From assembly GCF_037325665.1 (NCBI RefSeq), contig NC_090261.1:31385305-31449304 (forward strand): a stretch of DNA of 64,000 nt, written 5' to 3'. The notes beneath the pieces were generated by a model that was given only the letters and a program-made list of their open reading frames with translations, was not told where the DNA came from and made no database searches. The DNA is from Littorina saxatilis (lineage: Eukaryota; Mollusca; Gastropoda; Littorinimorpha; Littorinidae). This document shows, piece after piece, positions 13,237-24,029 of this stretch (the first letter of the stretch is position 1; every line of letters begins with the position of its first letter). Both the position numbers and the translations under genes were made by a program.

Positions 13237-14669
13237 CTGTATTGCCAGACCCACCCGAAGACTTTTTACGAGAAGTTAATGCAGCCTTTTATTCCTTCCT
13301 GTGGAATGGTAAACCTGCAAAGATTCGGCGTAATGTCGGTTTGCAGACCCTATTGCAATGGTGGTCTGAATATGATTGACATTTATACTTTTGTGGCATC
13401 AGTAAAGATAAATTGGATTCGCAGATTCAAGATGTTGGAATTTGATGTAAAAAAGTTTATTTTTCATATGATACCTGGAATGAAAGACATATCTAAAGTG
13501 GGTGCCGAGTATGTAAATGTGTTAATGAAACGATGTGGTAACCCTTTTTGGAAGGATGTTTTGAAACATTATGAGAAATGCTGTTCCTTAAGCGAGGTAA
13601 TTAATGTGAATGATTTTGTTTCCGAATGTATACATTACAATTTGAACATTATACGAGACCACGGAATGGATTGAAAATGATGTAGTGTTTGTCCATCAGT
13701 TGTTACATTTATATGGAAGTGTTTTTACCTTTGAAGAATTTAGGTTAAATTTTCCTTTTGTTCTTGTCCTTACGAAAATATCAGAGAAAAGTAAAAATTG
13801 ATTCGTCAAATGGTTTTCAGATTAGGGATTATAAACCGTGGCAGATTATTTGTAGAGGCAAACAGGCAATTAAAGAAGTTTTTTTGAAATCAAAATTTGA
13901 TGATAACCCTGCAGGCATGAACAGATGGAATATGTATTGTTACAACCTGAACTGGAAACAGATTTTTGATAAGTGTTTTAAAACAACTGAGGACACACAG
14001 TTAAGATGGTTCCAGACCAGATTGCTTCATCGCATTCTTGGTGTTGCTAGACGGTTATTTGTTCAAAAGATTGTTGACAGCCCCCTTTGTGCCTTTGTAA
14101 AAATGAAAATGAAACAATTTTGCATATATTTTGGTACTGCCCGCTTAATCGAAAATTTTGGACTGATTTGGAAGATTTGTTAAACAGAAGTTGTATTTAC
14201 CGCGCAAATGTTCTTTTTTACAGAAGAATTTATTTTTTCTGGTTGTATGAACAATGTTAACGTAGATGTGGTTTGGGATTTTATCATTTTGTTTGCAAAG
14301 TTTTATATTTATAAGAGTAAGTTACAAGAGACAAGGCCACTGTTAGAAATATTTTTAAGAAATTTGAAATAGAAAAATGTTCCAGTTTCATTGCTGGTAA
14401 CTTTACCAAATTTGTAGAATTATGGTCCTCATATTAAAAGTTGGTTAGGTAGTACGCTAGGTTGTGCAGAGATGTGATGATTTGTGTGTATATATATGTC
14501 TTTGTTTGTTTTGTTTTTATTGTTTTTTCTTTGTTTTTTCTTTCTTTGACTGTATTATTATTTGACTATATTATTATTAAGCAGGTGGTACGTTCAAAAT
14601 GTCCTCATTGTTTGCTTGTGTTGTTCTTGTAAAAAATAAATAAGTGAAATAAAAATGAAAACAAAACAA

Positions 14670-15532
14670 GTCGCGTAAGGCGAAAATACAATATTTAGTC
14701 AAGTAGCTGTCGAACTCACAGAATGAAAGTGAACGCAATGCCATTTTTCAGCAAGACCGTATACTCGTAGCATCGTCAGTCCACCGCTCATGGCAAAGGC
14801 AGTGAAATTGACAAGAAGAGCGGGGTAGTAGTTGCGGTAAGAAGGATAGCACGCTTTTCTGTACCTCTCTTTGTTTTAACTTTCTGAGCGTGTTTTTAAT
14901 CCAAACATATCATATCTATATGTTTTTGGAATCAGGAACCGACAAGGAATAAGATGAAAGTGTTTTTAAATTGATTTGGACAATTTAATTTTGATAATAA
15001 TTTTTATATATTTAATTTTCAGAGCTTGTTTTTAATCCGAATATAACATATTTATATGTTTTTGGAATCAGCAAATAATGGAGAATAAGATAAACGTAAA
15101 TTTGGATCGTTTTATAAATTTGTATTTTTTTTTACAATTTTCAGATTTTTAATGACCAAAGTCATTAATTAATTTTTAAGCCACCAAGCTGAAATGCAAT
15201 ACTGAACCCCGGGCTTCGTCGAAGATTACTTGACCAAAATTTCAACCAATTTGGTTGAAAAATGAGGGCGTGACAGTGCCGCCTCAACTTTCATGAAAAG
15301 CCGGATATGACGTCATCAAAGACATTTATCAAAAAAATGAAAAAAACGTTCGGGGATTTCATACCCAGGAACTCTCATGTCAAATTTCATAAAGATCGGT
15401 CCAGTAGTTTAGTCTGAATCGCTCTACACACACACACACACACACACGCACGCACACACGCACGCACATACACCACGACCCTCGTTTCGATTCCCCCTCG
15501 ATGTTAAAATATTTAGTCAAAACTTGACTAAA
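14670..15532 (+). mobile_element. 860-bp MITE 'TCGCGTAAGG' family, copy 2
   Basis: Starts GTCGCGTAAGGCGAAAATAC and ends ...TTAGTCAAAACTTGACTAAA. An ATTTAGTCAAG/CTTGACTAAAT inverted repeat lies at the two ends. A CA microsatellite follows GAATCGCTCTACACAC near the right end. It abuts the 3' end of the L1-type LINE. Almost identical to the copy at 40563. Confidence 0.85.
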
Positions 15533-15543
15533 CAAAATGAAAA

Positions 15544-15690
15544 AAAGAATGGATCCAGCAAAGTTTTTGAGCTAGTGCTTTATAGTAACCAGCTGCTTTC
15601 TGGCTTAAATTTGCCTCAGAAGAAACACAGAAAAGAATTGATTTTGCAAAGACTTGAAGCCAGTGCTGTGCCACTTTTCTTTAGAATCGT
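15544..15690 (+). repeat. Tandem array, right part after the LINE stack
   Basis: AAGAATGGATCCAGCAAAGT...GCTTTATAGTAACCAGCTGC resumes the array consensus of 6649-7047, then fades near 15690. Confidence 0.75.
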
Positions 15691-15844
15691 TAATTTGTCT
15701 ACAATGTCGGCAGCATGCGATACAAAGTCACTCATCAAAACGTTCGGATTCTCAGAAACAAAGCTAATATGCCATAAAGAAACCATGATGATGCCTTTAT
15801 TAACAATACATCTATATTGCTCAATAGTTGACACCGGTTGATTG

Positions 15845-17930
15845 GGAATGGTCGATCATCAGAAGTGCGCTCTTTTCGATCTTTGTGTCTTTAAGTTTCA
15901 TTATTGTTTCCCTTCTCTATTTAAAAACATACGACAGCAATTCACCCCCACAATCGTCTTCGAAACTGACCTACGTATGGGGTAGGGCTCGATTCCGTTT
16001 AATCTTATTAACAACACAATATAGGTTCTGTGATTTTGGTAGGTCACATGTACCCCATTCAATTACCCAACCCTCGTTTATATGATTCTTGGCATGTCAT
16101 CATATTCAACATTCTGTATCATAACGTCTGTCTGATTGATTTCTCTTATTTTTTCACACTTGTTTGAACACACTCTGGAATTATCACAGGACAAATATTA
16201 GCGAAATCTATGTTTGGGTCAATCGGTGTTCGATGTCTTTAATTAGCATGCACTTTGGTTCTTTTTTCTGTGTTTTCTTCGCGAAATTCAATTGTCCTGG
16301 TCTTTTTCCCCCAGATGAGAACCAATATTCTCAAGTGTCCCGATCAAGTTAGTAATTGCTGTCAGCATGACTATTTGCTGAAATCAACACCGCAAGGTAT
16401 TGATTCAGTCTTCACATCATTCAAGAATGGCTTGACATCTTTGTCCTAAAACGAGTACATCACTGTATTAGTTCCACTGATTTAGAAGCCTTGCCTATTT
16501 TATTTTTCTTCAGATTCCCTGTTCATAACATTGTATTTCCATTTCAAGACTCCCTCCATTGTAAGACTCTCTCTGTATTAAAGACCTGATTTTTCTACGA
16601 TTTGTAGATGTCCTGAAAGTGTGGTTTCATCGTATCGGTCAGAGACTGATCTCGAGACAGCAAACGCCACATTGTACAGCTTAATTTTCACCTTCGGTTT
16701 GGATGTCGTTTATGTAACAAATTCCAGGTAAACAGATGAATCTTGCAAATGCTACAAAACAGATATTCATAATGTCATGCTGAAGTTGTGACTGTTTCTC
16801 AACGATAGCACGAACAGCATACAATCTCAGTACATACTGCAAACCTTGAATAATTTGGAAAAGAGAAATTTGTAGAACGTTTAATTGTCAAAACGAAGCA
16901 TTTGCTACAACCTCCATCTATTTATTTTTGAAGTTGAGGAACAAGAACAAGATACACAACAGACTAACAAAATAAAGATGAAAAGATGAAAACCCAGCTT
17001 GGATTATCGCTTCTTCAAAAATGACAGAAAGCAAAATGCAAACCTTGAGACTTAGTTCTTCGTCAATGGAGGTCTCGACGTAAAAACAGATCAGATTATT
17101 TTCAATGCGAGCACTCAATTCAACGATGCTTGAACAGGCCAGTTACCCCCCCCCCCCCCCCCCAACCCCCAAAAAAGGCAACATGGCGCAGCAGTGAACT
17201 TCCGGTGCACGCACCGTCAAGCTAGAGTCAAGATCCGACCTGCGCACGCAACGAACATTGCCCCTTCTCTGCGGGATGAAGTGTGATTAGGTTAATTTGT
17301 GCCGCCTTCGTTAAGTGGCTGGGTGCAAAGCTCCGTGACGACACGAAGAGTATGGTGAACTTGGTTGACTCTGGTTTGACATGGGAAGGATGTGGGAAAA
17401 CAAGTGCCCGTCACGCAGTCTTCGATAAGGTAGTAGTCAAGTTGCCAAAGCAATAAAGAGATATCAGTCGGTGCAGAATCGTCTGTGCCAGAGAGCAGAG
17501 AGTATAAGCCTCAATTACCTCGTCTCTACTGTATTACAACAACAAATATTGGTCTAGCATATTTTTTCCAACTCTTGCACTTCGTTTACAATTCGTTTCA
17601 ATGAAAAAACAATGTTCAAACTGTAAACTTTGACATTCAAAACTGAGATTCCATGTGGAAATGAATTTTAGATAAAAGGCAAGTGCAGAAGTCCACCAAG
17701 TCAATGAACAAATTATGCTGTAGGTCAAAAAAGAGAACATTGCGTATATCTCAGTGCTGCAAAATCAAGAATGATTATGTTATTTTGTGCTGCAGGTAAT
17801 TATAAATACACGCTGGTTGCAATCGAACATGAGAAATAGTACAGGAAAAATATGTTCAGAATATACAATGCACAGCATATCTTTGACGTAATACTAAGTG
17901 TGGTAAATCAAAAGGCGTTAAACTACACAG
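15845..17930. other. Intergenic, no gene recognised
   Basis: Holds the 56-bp repeat, a diverged MITE trace near 16490-16610 and a poly-C tract at 17145-17163. The GC-richer stretch 17180-17440 has no supported frame. Confidence 0.6.
15957..16012. repeat. 56-bp dispersed repeat, copy 1
   Basis: GAAACTGACCTACGTATGGG...TTTAATCTTATTAACAACAC also occurs at 23043 with two differences. Confidence 0.8.
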
Positions 17931-17935
17931 ACATT

Positions 17936-19065
17936 AAGTGTTTTTGACACATTTTTTAAAACTTTTTAATGACTTTAAGTGCTTAAAGGACGATGGAAGT
18001 GAATTCCAAACTGAAGTACCCGAAAAAGCAAGACTGGTCTTAAACAGGTCAATTCGTGGAATCGGTGGGATCAAGTTGACCGACCCATATCTGTGGGTAG
18101 CTTTATTAAATAATGATGGAATGTAAATCGGCACTTTACCGTAATACAATTTATGCATGAAAATGGCTTTGTTTAACTTGAGATGCTTTTCCAGTGGAAG
18201 AAAGTTAAGCATATTTAATTTCATATCTGTTGAGGCATTGTCCTTTACGATGAGTTTGGCCGAGCGACGATAGAGATAGTCTAACTTTTTCAAGTGGACA
18301 TCACTGCTGCCATCCCAGAGCGTCGAAACATAATTAATGTGAGGCATACTGGGTGGCCGAGTGGTAACGCACTTGCGCTCGGAAGCGAGAGGTTGCGTGT
18401 TCGACCCTGGGTCAGGCCGCAATTTTCTCCCCCCTTTCCTAACCTAGGTGGTGGGTTCAAATGGTAGTCTTTCGGATGAGACGAAAAACCGAGGTCCCTT
18501 CGTGTACACTACATTGGGGTGTGCACGTTAAAGATCCCACGATTGACAAAAGGGTCTTTCCTGGCAAAATTGTATAGACATAGATAAAAATGTCCACCAA
18601 ATACCCGTTTGACTTGGAATAAAGGCCGTGAAAGGTGAATGCTCGCCTAATAGGCTCTTGAGCTTTACTGGCCGATGTGAATGCGTTATATATTGTGTGT
18701 AAAAAATGTCTGTTTGTCTGTCTGTCTGTAAAAAATTCCATTTCAAACGGCAGAAATTAATATGTAAGCGCCTAGGGCTATATCTAGATTAGGCGCATAA
18801 AAATGATCACAATAATAATAATAATAATTACATGAGCATGGTGGAACATTTCCAGAGTCCTGCTGTCTGTAAATTGCCGCTTTAACTTGGATAGGAGGAA
18901 AACGTTCTTGGTTACTTTCTTGCAAATATGCTGCAATTGTGCCTGCCACTTGAATTCACAATCAATAATCACCCCTAAAACGCGATGCTGTTGAACTTGT
19001 TCAATTGATTGCGTACCAATAGTAAGATTTAGTTTAGTGGAGAAATCTGGTGTTTTTGTCTGGAG
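17936..19065 (-). mobile_element. CR1/Jockey-group LINE 3' remnant, split by a SINE
   Basis: On the minus strand, KLNLTIGTQSIEQVQQHRVL GVIIDCEFKW and KLKRQFTDSRTLEMFHHAHV (19065-18830) run into INYVSTLWDGSSD, LDYLYRRSAKLIVKD and TSLAFSGTSVWNSLPSSFK (18349-17936). This is the thumb and C-terminal part of a CR1/Jockey-like reverse transcriptase. Upstream, the element is lost in a (CT)n tract. Confidence 0.8.
18350..18829 (+). mobile_element. Second tRNA-derived SINE family, copy 1 (inside a LINE remnant)
   Basis: The head GGGTGGCCGAGTGGTAACGC...GAGAGGTTGCG and B-box GTTCGACCCTGG are tRNA-like. The body includes GATGAGACGAAAAACCGAGG and CACGTTAAAGATCCCACGAT; the tail is (AAT)n. It splits the LINE remnant on the opposite strand. 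Confidence 0.85.
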
Positions 19066-19075
19066 AGAGAGAGAG

Positions 19076-19147
<72 letters not shown>
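19063..19147. repeat. (GA)n microsatellite
   Basis: Near-perfect GA run that replaces the upstream part of the LINE remnant at 17936. Confidence 0.95.
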
Positions 19148-19149
<2 letters not shown>

Positions 19150-19623
19150 TAGGGAGGTAGGGAGAAAGAGATAGACGGACAGACAGAGAGAGACAGAGAG
19201 AGAGACATTCCTCCATTTAGTGAGGACCAATAAAAAAAAGCACACTTCCAAATACATATATATACGCCATAGAGCGTTGCAGGTTTTTTTCTCCCGTTTT
19301 TCTTTTTCAGAGGCGTGCATAATGTTAAAGAACACGCAAATGTTGGGCACTGCCTTTCAATAGTGTGAATGTTGTGGGCTTACCTGTTGAAATGACGGAC
19401 ACGCCCATATTGAGACAAGCGTAAACTCATAAAATTATGGGCGGAGCATGCGTCTTTTAGAACCGAATTGCTTCACCCACTGAACTCACATCTGACTACA
19501 AGAATGCATTTTTGACTCAACAAAGGCATATCTAAAGTGGCTGATGTACTTAAGGGAGAATTAGCGTTTACACTGAGTCACAGAATTCACATGGTGCATG
19601 GTTGGACTATCATATTAAGGGCA

Positions 19624-19661
<38 letters not shown>

Positions 19662-20880
19662 GTGTGTGTGTGTGTGTGCGCGTGCGCGCGCGTGCGTGCG
19701 TGTGTGCGTGCGTACGTCAGTGTTTGTGTGCGCATGTTTGTGCGTGCAGGCGAGCGTACGTGGTTGTCTGTCTGTCTGCCTGTCTGTCTCTCTATCTCTG
19801 TCTTGTTCTCTCTCTTACGTTATAAAGCCGCTTTAATATAGTACTTTAATCAGTGCGTATATCCTTTTAGATAGGAATCATTGGAAGCTGTCAGTTACTT
19901 TGTGGTATGCTGTGTTGTTTCAAAGCATGTCTGTGACCGTTTTGTTCAGTATGATTGTATGGATGTTGTTTCTCTTTATCCAGTTAATTTAACTCTCACT
20001 GTTTTTAAAACAGAGAATTTGTGTGCGGTATATCCGTTTTGGAGGAAGTTGTTTGACATTATGTGCCATGCAGCGAATGAGATAAAACATGAACAATCAG
20101 TGTGGCCTCCTCTATACGCTCCCATCCCAGCCAACCAGTGTCACATACGGTCATACCGGTAGTTTTAGTCTTTCCGCTATTCGTCACCGGCTCTTGTCAA
20201 AGCCATATAACTGTTCCTGAATTAAGTAGGGACACATGCAAAAGAAAATTAAAAAAATAAAAATTGTTAACAAGTATACACCTACTACTAACACGTAGTA
20301 CATACGCTATATACGTATGGGAATGTCGCTAAACCTGGAACAGTTAAGGAGAAACAGCCGTACCATACAAAAAAAATATTATTGCAAAGCGTTTTTTATA
20401 TTGTCACATACTAGACTCTATCAGTAAACAAACGAACAACATAAGATAAAATAAAAGTCACGCAACTCATCAAACTGACCATTATAAAAATTTCTGCATT
20501 TGTTCCAGGTTGGACGCATGGGTGTGTAAAGTGGAACACTGTGTTGTCAAACTCGGAACACATGCAAAAACACACTGACTCTCTTTCTAGCTCTGTCTGT
20601 GTCTCACACACACATATATACACCCACACACTCTCAATCACACGCACACAATTACACATTGCCACACACACAAGATAAATTCATACGTCATAACATTTTG
20701 ATTTAGCCATCTTATTTAAATGTCTGTTTTTCCACATAACATTGGATTTTTACCAAAGAAATAGTAAATTTGATAACAATTAATGCCTCAAATGTGAAAA
20801 AAAGATAAATAAGGGCTAGGTCTAAACAAATCGGATAAAAAAAACTGTTTTTGTAAAACATGAAAAAAGAAGCAAAGAAA
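19150..20880. other. Intergenic, no gene recognised
   Basis: Apart from the TG tract at 19626, no repeat or coding signal stands out. A 93-codon frame at 19881-20162 matches nothing I recognise. Confidence 0.55.
19626..19760. repeat. (TG)n and TGCG microsatellite
   Basis: TG run that grades into GCGTGCGT-type sequence. Confidence 0.9.
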
Positions 20881-21007
20881 CGATTTTTCACTCAATGTTC
20901 TTTTGTTTTCTACTTTCAGTGCAGTCCTCGTGTGATCAATGTGTGTATACTGCTGGCACTGTATAATGTTCAAAGGGGTGTTGGTGCCACACAAGAAGCA
21001 GTACCAA
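20880..21007 (-). pseudogene. Second, degenerate PHD-like copy
   Basis: WYCFLCGTNTPLNIIQCQQY THIDHTRTALKV aligns with the fragment at 21137, but one Cys is replaced by Tyr and the end is changed. The two copies lie about 260 bp apart in the same orientation, suggesting a local duplication. Confidence 0.5.
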
Positions 21008-21136
21008 GATATTTCGCAGCATAATTTTTACCCCTCTTCTGATCACAAACAGATATTAAAAGGGCTACCTGCCCAATTAACTAAATGCTAAAATCAATAC
21101 GCATAAAGCCGCAAAGCAAATAACACAAACAAATAA

Positions 21137-21310
21137 CTATGTACAGATGTCGCAGACAAAGTCCCTTTGTCCTCTGCTGACAGCGCAATCCTCGTGTACC
21201 CATAAAGAGCACTGCTGGCACTGCACCATGTCGTCAGGGGAGTTTGTGCCACACATAAAACAGTACCAAGTGTATTCCTCCGGGATAGCACGCATCGTCG
21301 GTTCTATGCT
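21137..21310 (-). pseudogene. PHD-finger-like fragment
   Basis: EEYTWYCFMCGTNSPDDMVQ then CQQCSLWVHEDCAVSRGQRD and FVCDICT, followed by a stop. All eight zinc ligands of a C4HC3 PHD finger are present (CxxC, CxxC, H, C, CxxC). Short stand-alone PHD fingers close the C-terminus of some pogo-type transposases and occur in LINE ORF1s, so this may be a mobile-element remnant or a terminal exon. Upstream sequence is a C/G-rich element and offers no gene context. Confidence 0.5.
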
Positions 21311-21794
21311 AAATGCCCCCCGGACAACTGCCCCCCTCCCCCCCCCCCCCCCGGAAAACAGTACTGTCCCCCCCCCCCCCCCCCCCGGACAACAGTACTG
21401 CCCCCTGGACATTTGCCCGCCTAGGACAATTGCCCCCCGTGACAATGAATTGCCCCCCATTCTTGTCTGTATGTTTAGCGAGTTAGCAAGTGTTGTATTG
21501 TTGTCTGGAGGGTATTCATAGGTAATGGAAGTCTATAATTTGTTTTCTCAACGATATCTATATAATGCTTCCTGGTTTGAATACACACACACACACACAC
21601 ATACACACAAACACACACGCGCGCGCGCAAACACACACACACACATATACACACACACTCACACACATATAGACACATACACATAAATACTGTAAACACC
21701 CAGACAAAGACAAACTGACAGACATACACACAGACAAACCGACACAGACACTTGCACGCCCACACTTACGCCCGCATTTACACCAGCAAACACA

Positions 21795-21866
<72 letters not shown>

Positions 21867-22053
21867 TATTGAAGTGAACGGCTTTTGCAAAAACTTGCAC
21901 GAAGAGTGGTGAGAAAAAAATTGGGGGGCAGGTGTCCGGGGGGCAGTTGTCCTCCCTCGGTGGGGGGGCAGGTGTCCGTAGGGCAATTATCCGGAGGGGG
22001 GGGGGGCAGTTGTCGGGGAACAATTATCCAGGGGGAAATTAGCCTGGCACTGA
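21307..22053. mobile_element. C/G-rich inverted-repeat element with CCCCCCGGACAA subrepeats
   Basis: Left end GCTAAATGCCCCCCGGACAA; right end, reverse-complemented, GCTAATTTCCCCCTGGATAA. The phrase CCCCCCGGACAACTG or its complement recurs many times near both ends. The centre (21585-21865) is CA microsatellite. Confidence 0.6.
21585..21865. repeat. (CA)n microsatellite cluster
   Basis: Two CA tracts (about 21585-21660 and 21795-21863) with impure CACA/GACA between. Confidence 0.95.
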
Positions 22054-23042
22054 CTAAAAACATCAGTGTTCACTTTATCGTTTGATGAGGGTAAGATGGA
22101 ACAGAATGCGTCAAAGCTGGAACACTGTTCCATGTTTGCCTCTATATGTGTTCCAGCATAGCCGCATGGCACCTGCATGGATTTCGACTTTAGCTGTAGG
22201 ATACATGTGACGTTTCCAATCTTTTTTCCCCGTTCATAGTGTAACACATTGATGTAGGTTTGTAATAGCAATCAACATTTTATGTGAACGTATATAGATA
22301 AAGAGTAATAAAACGAATTCTAGACAATAGAAATAAGAAGAAGAAGGGAGAAAAGATAAAAAAACGTACCTCTTCTTTGGTTTTGCCGCAGTTGTCATTT
22401 TTCTTTTTGCAATAACATCGGAGGAGGTCACTAGACATTTCTGCTAAAAAAAAATTCATGAATTGTTTCCCGTTGACCGCATATTGAGGTGTTCCAAGTT
22501 AGCCGACTGTTCCGGGATTGGCGACTTTCCCTTACATATGTACCTGCTTCTCTGAATTGCGAAGCGGAAATCTAAACTTTTCTCTTCAGGTCACGAATGA
22601 GTCAAGCATTAGAGAAAAAGAAAAAGTGGAAGATGCACACCTTCTTATAATACAGTACAAATACTACATGTACCTACTACCCTTACAGGTAAAGCGGAAA
22701 TCGGCAGTTAAGGTTTTTTCCCTCAAGCTTCTACGTATAACAAAAGTCCTGGTTTCCTCAGCCTGTTTCATCGAGGCGTAACCGCGGCGGTGTAGCGTAG
22801 GTGAGACTTTCCTTTGATGTGGGAAAAGAATCCACCAAGCATGAAGTGCAAGAAATGACAGGTTTAACAGTAGTGGGAAGGTAAGCGGGCAAGCTGCCGT
22901 AACAAGAAGGAGTGGAACGGAGTTGTAACCAAACACGACACGGCCGCCTCGCACTCTGATTCTCCCCTCAGCTTGTCCTACCTATAGCCTTTACTTTGTA
23001 GTACTGAGAGGCACAAGTTAAACGGGGTCAGCTAACGTGGGT

Positions 23043-23098
23043 GAAACTGACCCACGTATGGGGTAGGGCTCGATCCCGTTTAATCTTATTAACAACAC
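23043..23098. repeat. 56-bp dispersed repeat, copy 2
   Basis: Same 56 bases as at 15957 (GTATGGGGTAGGGCTCGAT core), same orientation. Flanks are unrelated. Confidence 0.8.
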
Positions 23099-23205
23099 TT
23101 GATTACAGATTGTACCGCCTTTACTTCTTGACCTACCTATGGCTAAAGCTGAATGACTCTCCACCGCGGTCGAAAGCAGTTCAATGCGCGCCGTGAAGTC
23201 GAGTT

Positions 23206-23206
23206 T

Positions 23207-23284
<78 letters not shown>
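23206..23284. repeat. (ATA)n microsatellite
   Basis: About 26 AAT units. It is followed by TGGATATTTTTAAGTGCCTA and CCTATGGCTCTAGGCCCTTT, a phrase that looks like a retroposon tail. Confidence 0.95.
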
Positions 23285-23285
<1 letters not shown>

Positions 23286-23660
23286 GTAATAATTATACTA
23301 ATAATAATAATAATAACTGGATATTTTTAAGTGCCTAACCTATGGCTCTAGGCCCTTTACAAAAGAACATATACAGAACAGAACAATTAAATGTACAGCC
23401 TACATAAAACAATTAACCAAACAGTTTTAAGTACACTTGACACACCGCCGACTCGATTTAAGTCTCGCATCAATGCCAATGCTTTAAAAAAAATTAAACT
23501 GATAACAATGAGTGGACTTTTCTAGAAATACAGGAAAAATACAGTAAAAACGAGATTATACTTTTGTAAAACTGACAAAACTACTGACTGGTGTCAGCTA
23601 TACTGATTTCGACGGTAAATCAAATCAACTCAAATCAAATTACTTTATAGTGCATGTATC

Positions 23661-24028
23661 TTAAAGGCATATGAACGCGCTCCCGTGTTTACAAAGTGTA
23701 GTTTGCCCACAATCGATGTCAAATGCATCATAAGGCCATATAATGACGATATGTCGCAATGCGCGGACCATATACATGCATTACAGCTTGTTCTAGCCTC
23801 TGAAAAAGTGAGGATGTCAACAAAGACGCGGAGTTATTTCCCTTGCGTCAACGTTCCCTCTGTTGGCAAATCTATAAATAGGACGATCTAGATCAAAATA
23901 AAAATTCAAATATCTCAACATTTAAGGGGTCCTAGACCACAATATTTTGCAGGGAACTTAATTTAGCATGTCTCCAGCTGTTGGTAAAGCAATTAGCGTG
24001 TATATTCATCGAGTTAATATGCCTTTAA
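23661..24028. mobile_element. TTAA-flanked 360-bp MITE, copy 1
   Basis: TTAA flanks the element (23665-24024). The ends are AGGCATATGAACGCG and, reverse-complemented, AGGCATATTAACTCG. The interior is about nine-tenths identical by eye to the copy at 33109. A frame of 68 codons starting MFTKCSLPTIDVK is open in it. Confidence 0.85.
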
Positions 24029-24029
24029 G

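Larger units (their letters stand above)
7059..14669 (+). mobile_element. 5'-truncated L1/Tx1-type LINE, split by two insertions
   Basis: Reverse-transcriptase sequence occurs in three blocks. 7059-7490 has SPGPDGFTTEFYKYFF, GIITCIPKQDKP, NWRPISLLNISYK and IDFEKAFDSVSW. 8180-8804 has RRGVRQGDSLSPYLYLI, FADDTTLYLDGS and FQKFYKFSGLKINNEKTQI. 13237-14183 has REVNAAFYSFLWNGKPAKI and MIDIYTFVASVKINWIRRF. The wording is that of the L1/Tx1 group. The endonuclease part is missing (5' truncation) and the frame is disrupted in several places. The tail near 14630-14669 is A-rich. An 11-bp duplication, CAAAATGAAAA, at 7048-7058 and 15533-15543 brackets the LINE together with the MITE attached to its end. 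Confidence 0.85.

Noticed and set aside
18350-18425. Possible tRNA gene (GGCCGAGTGGTAACGC...)
   Set aside because: Same head occurs at 29451 with the same SINE body; the anticodon loop would have eight bases.
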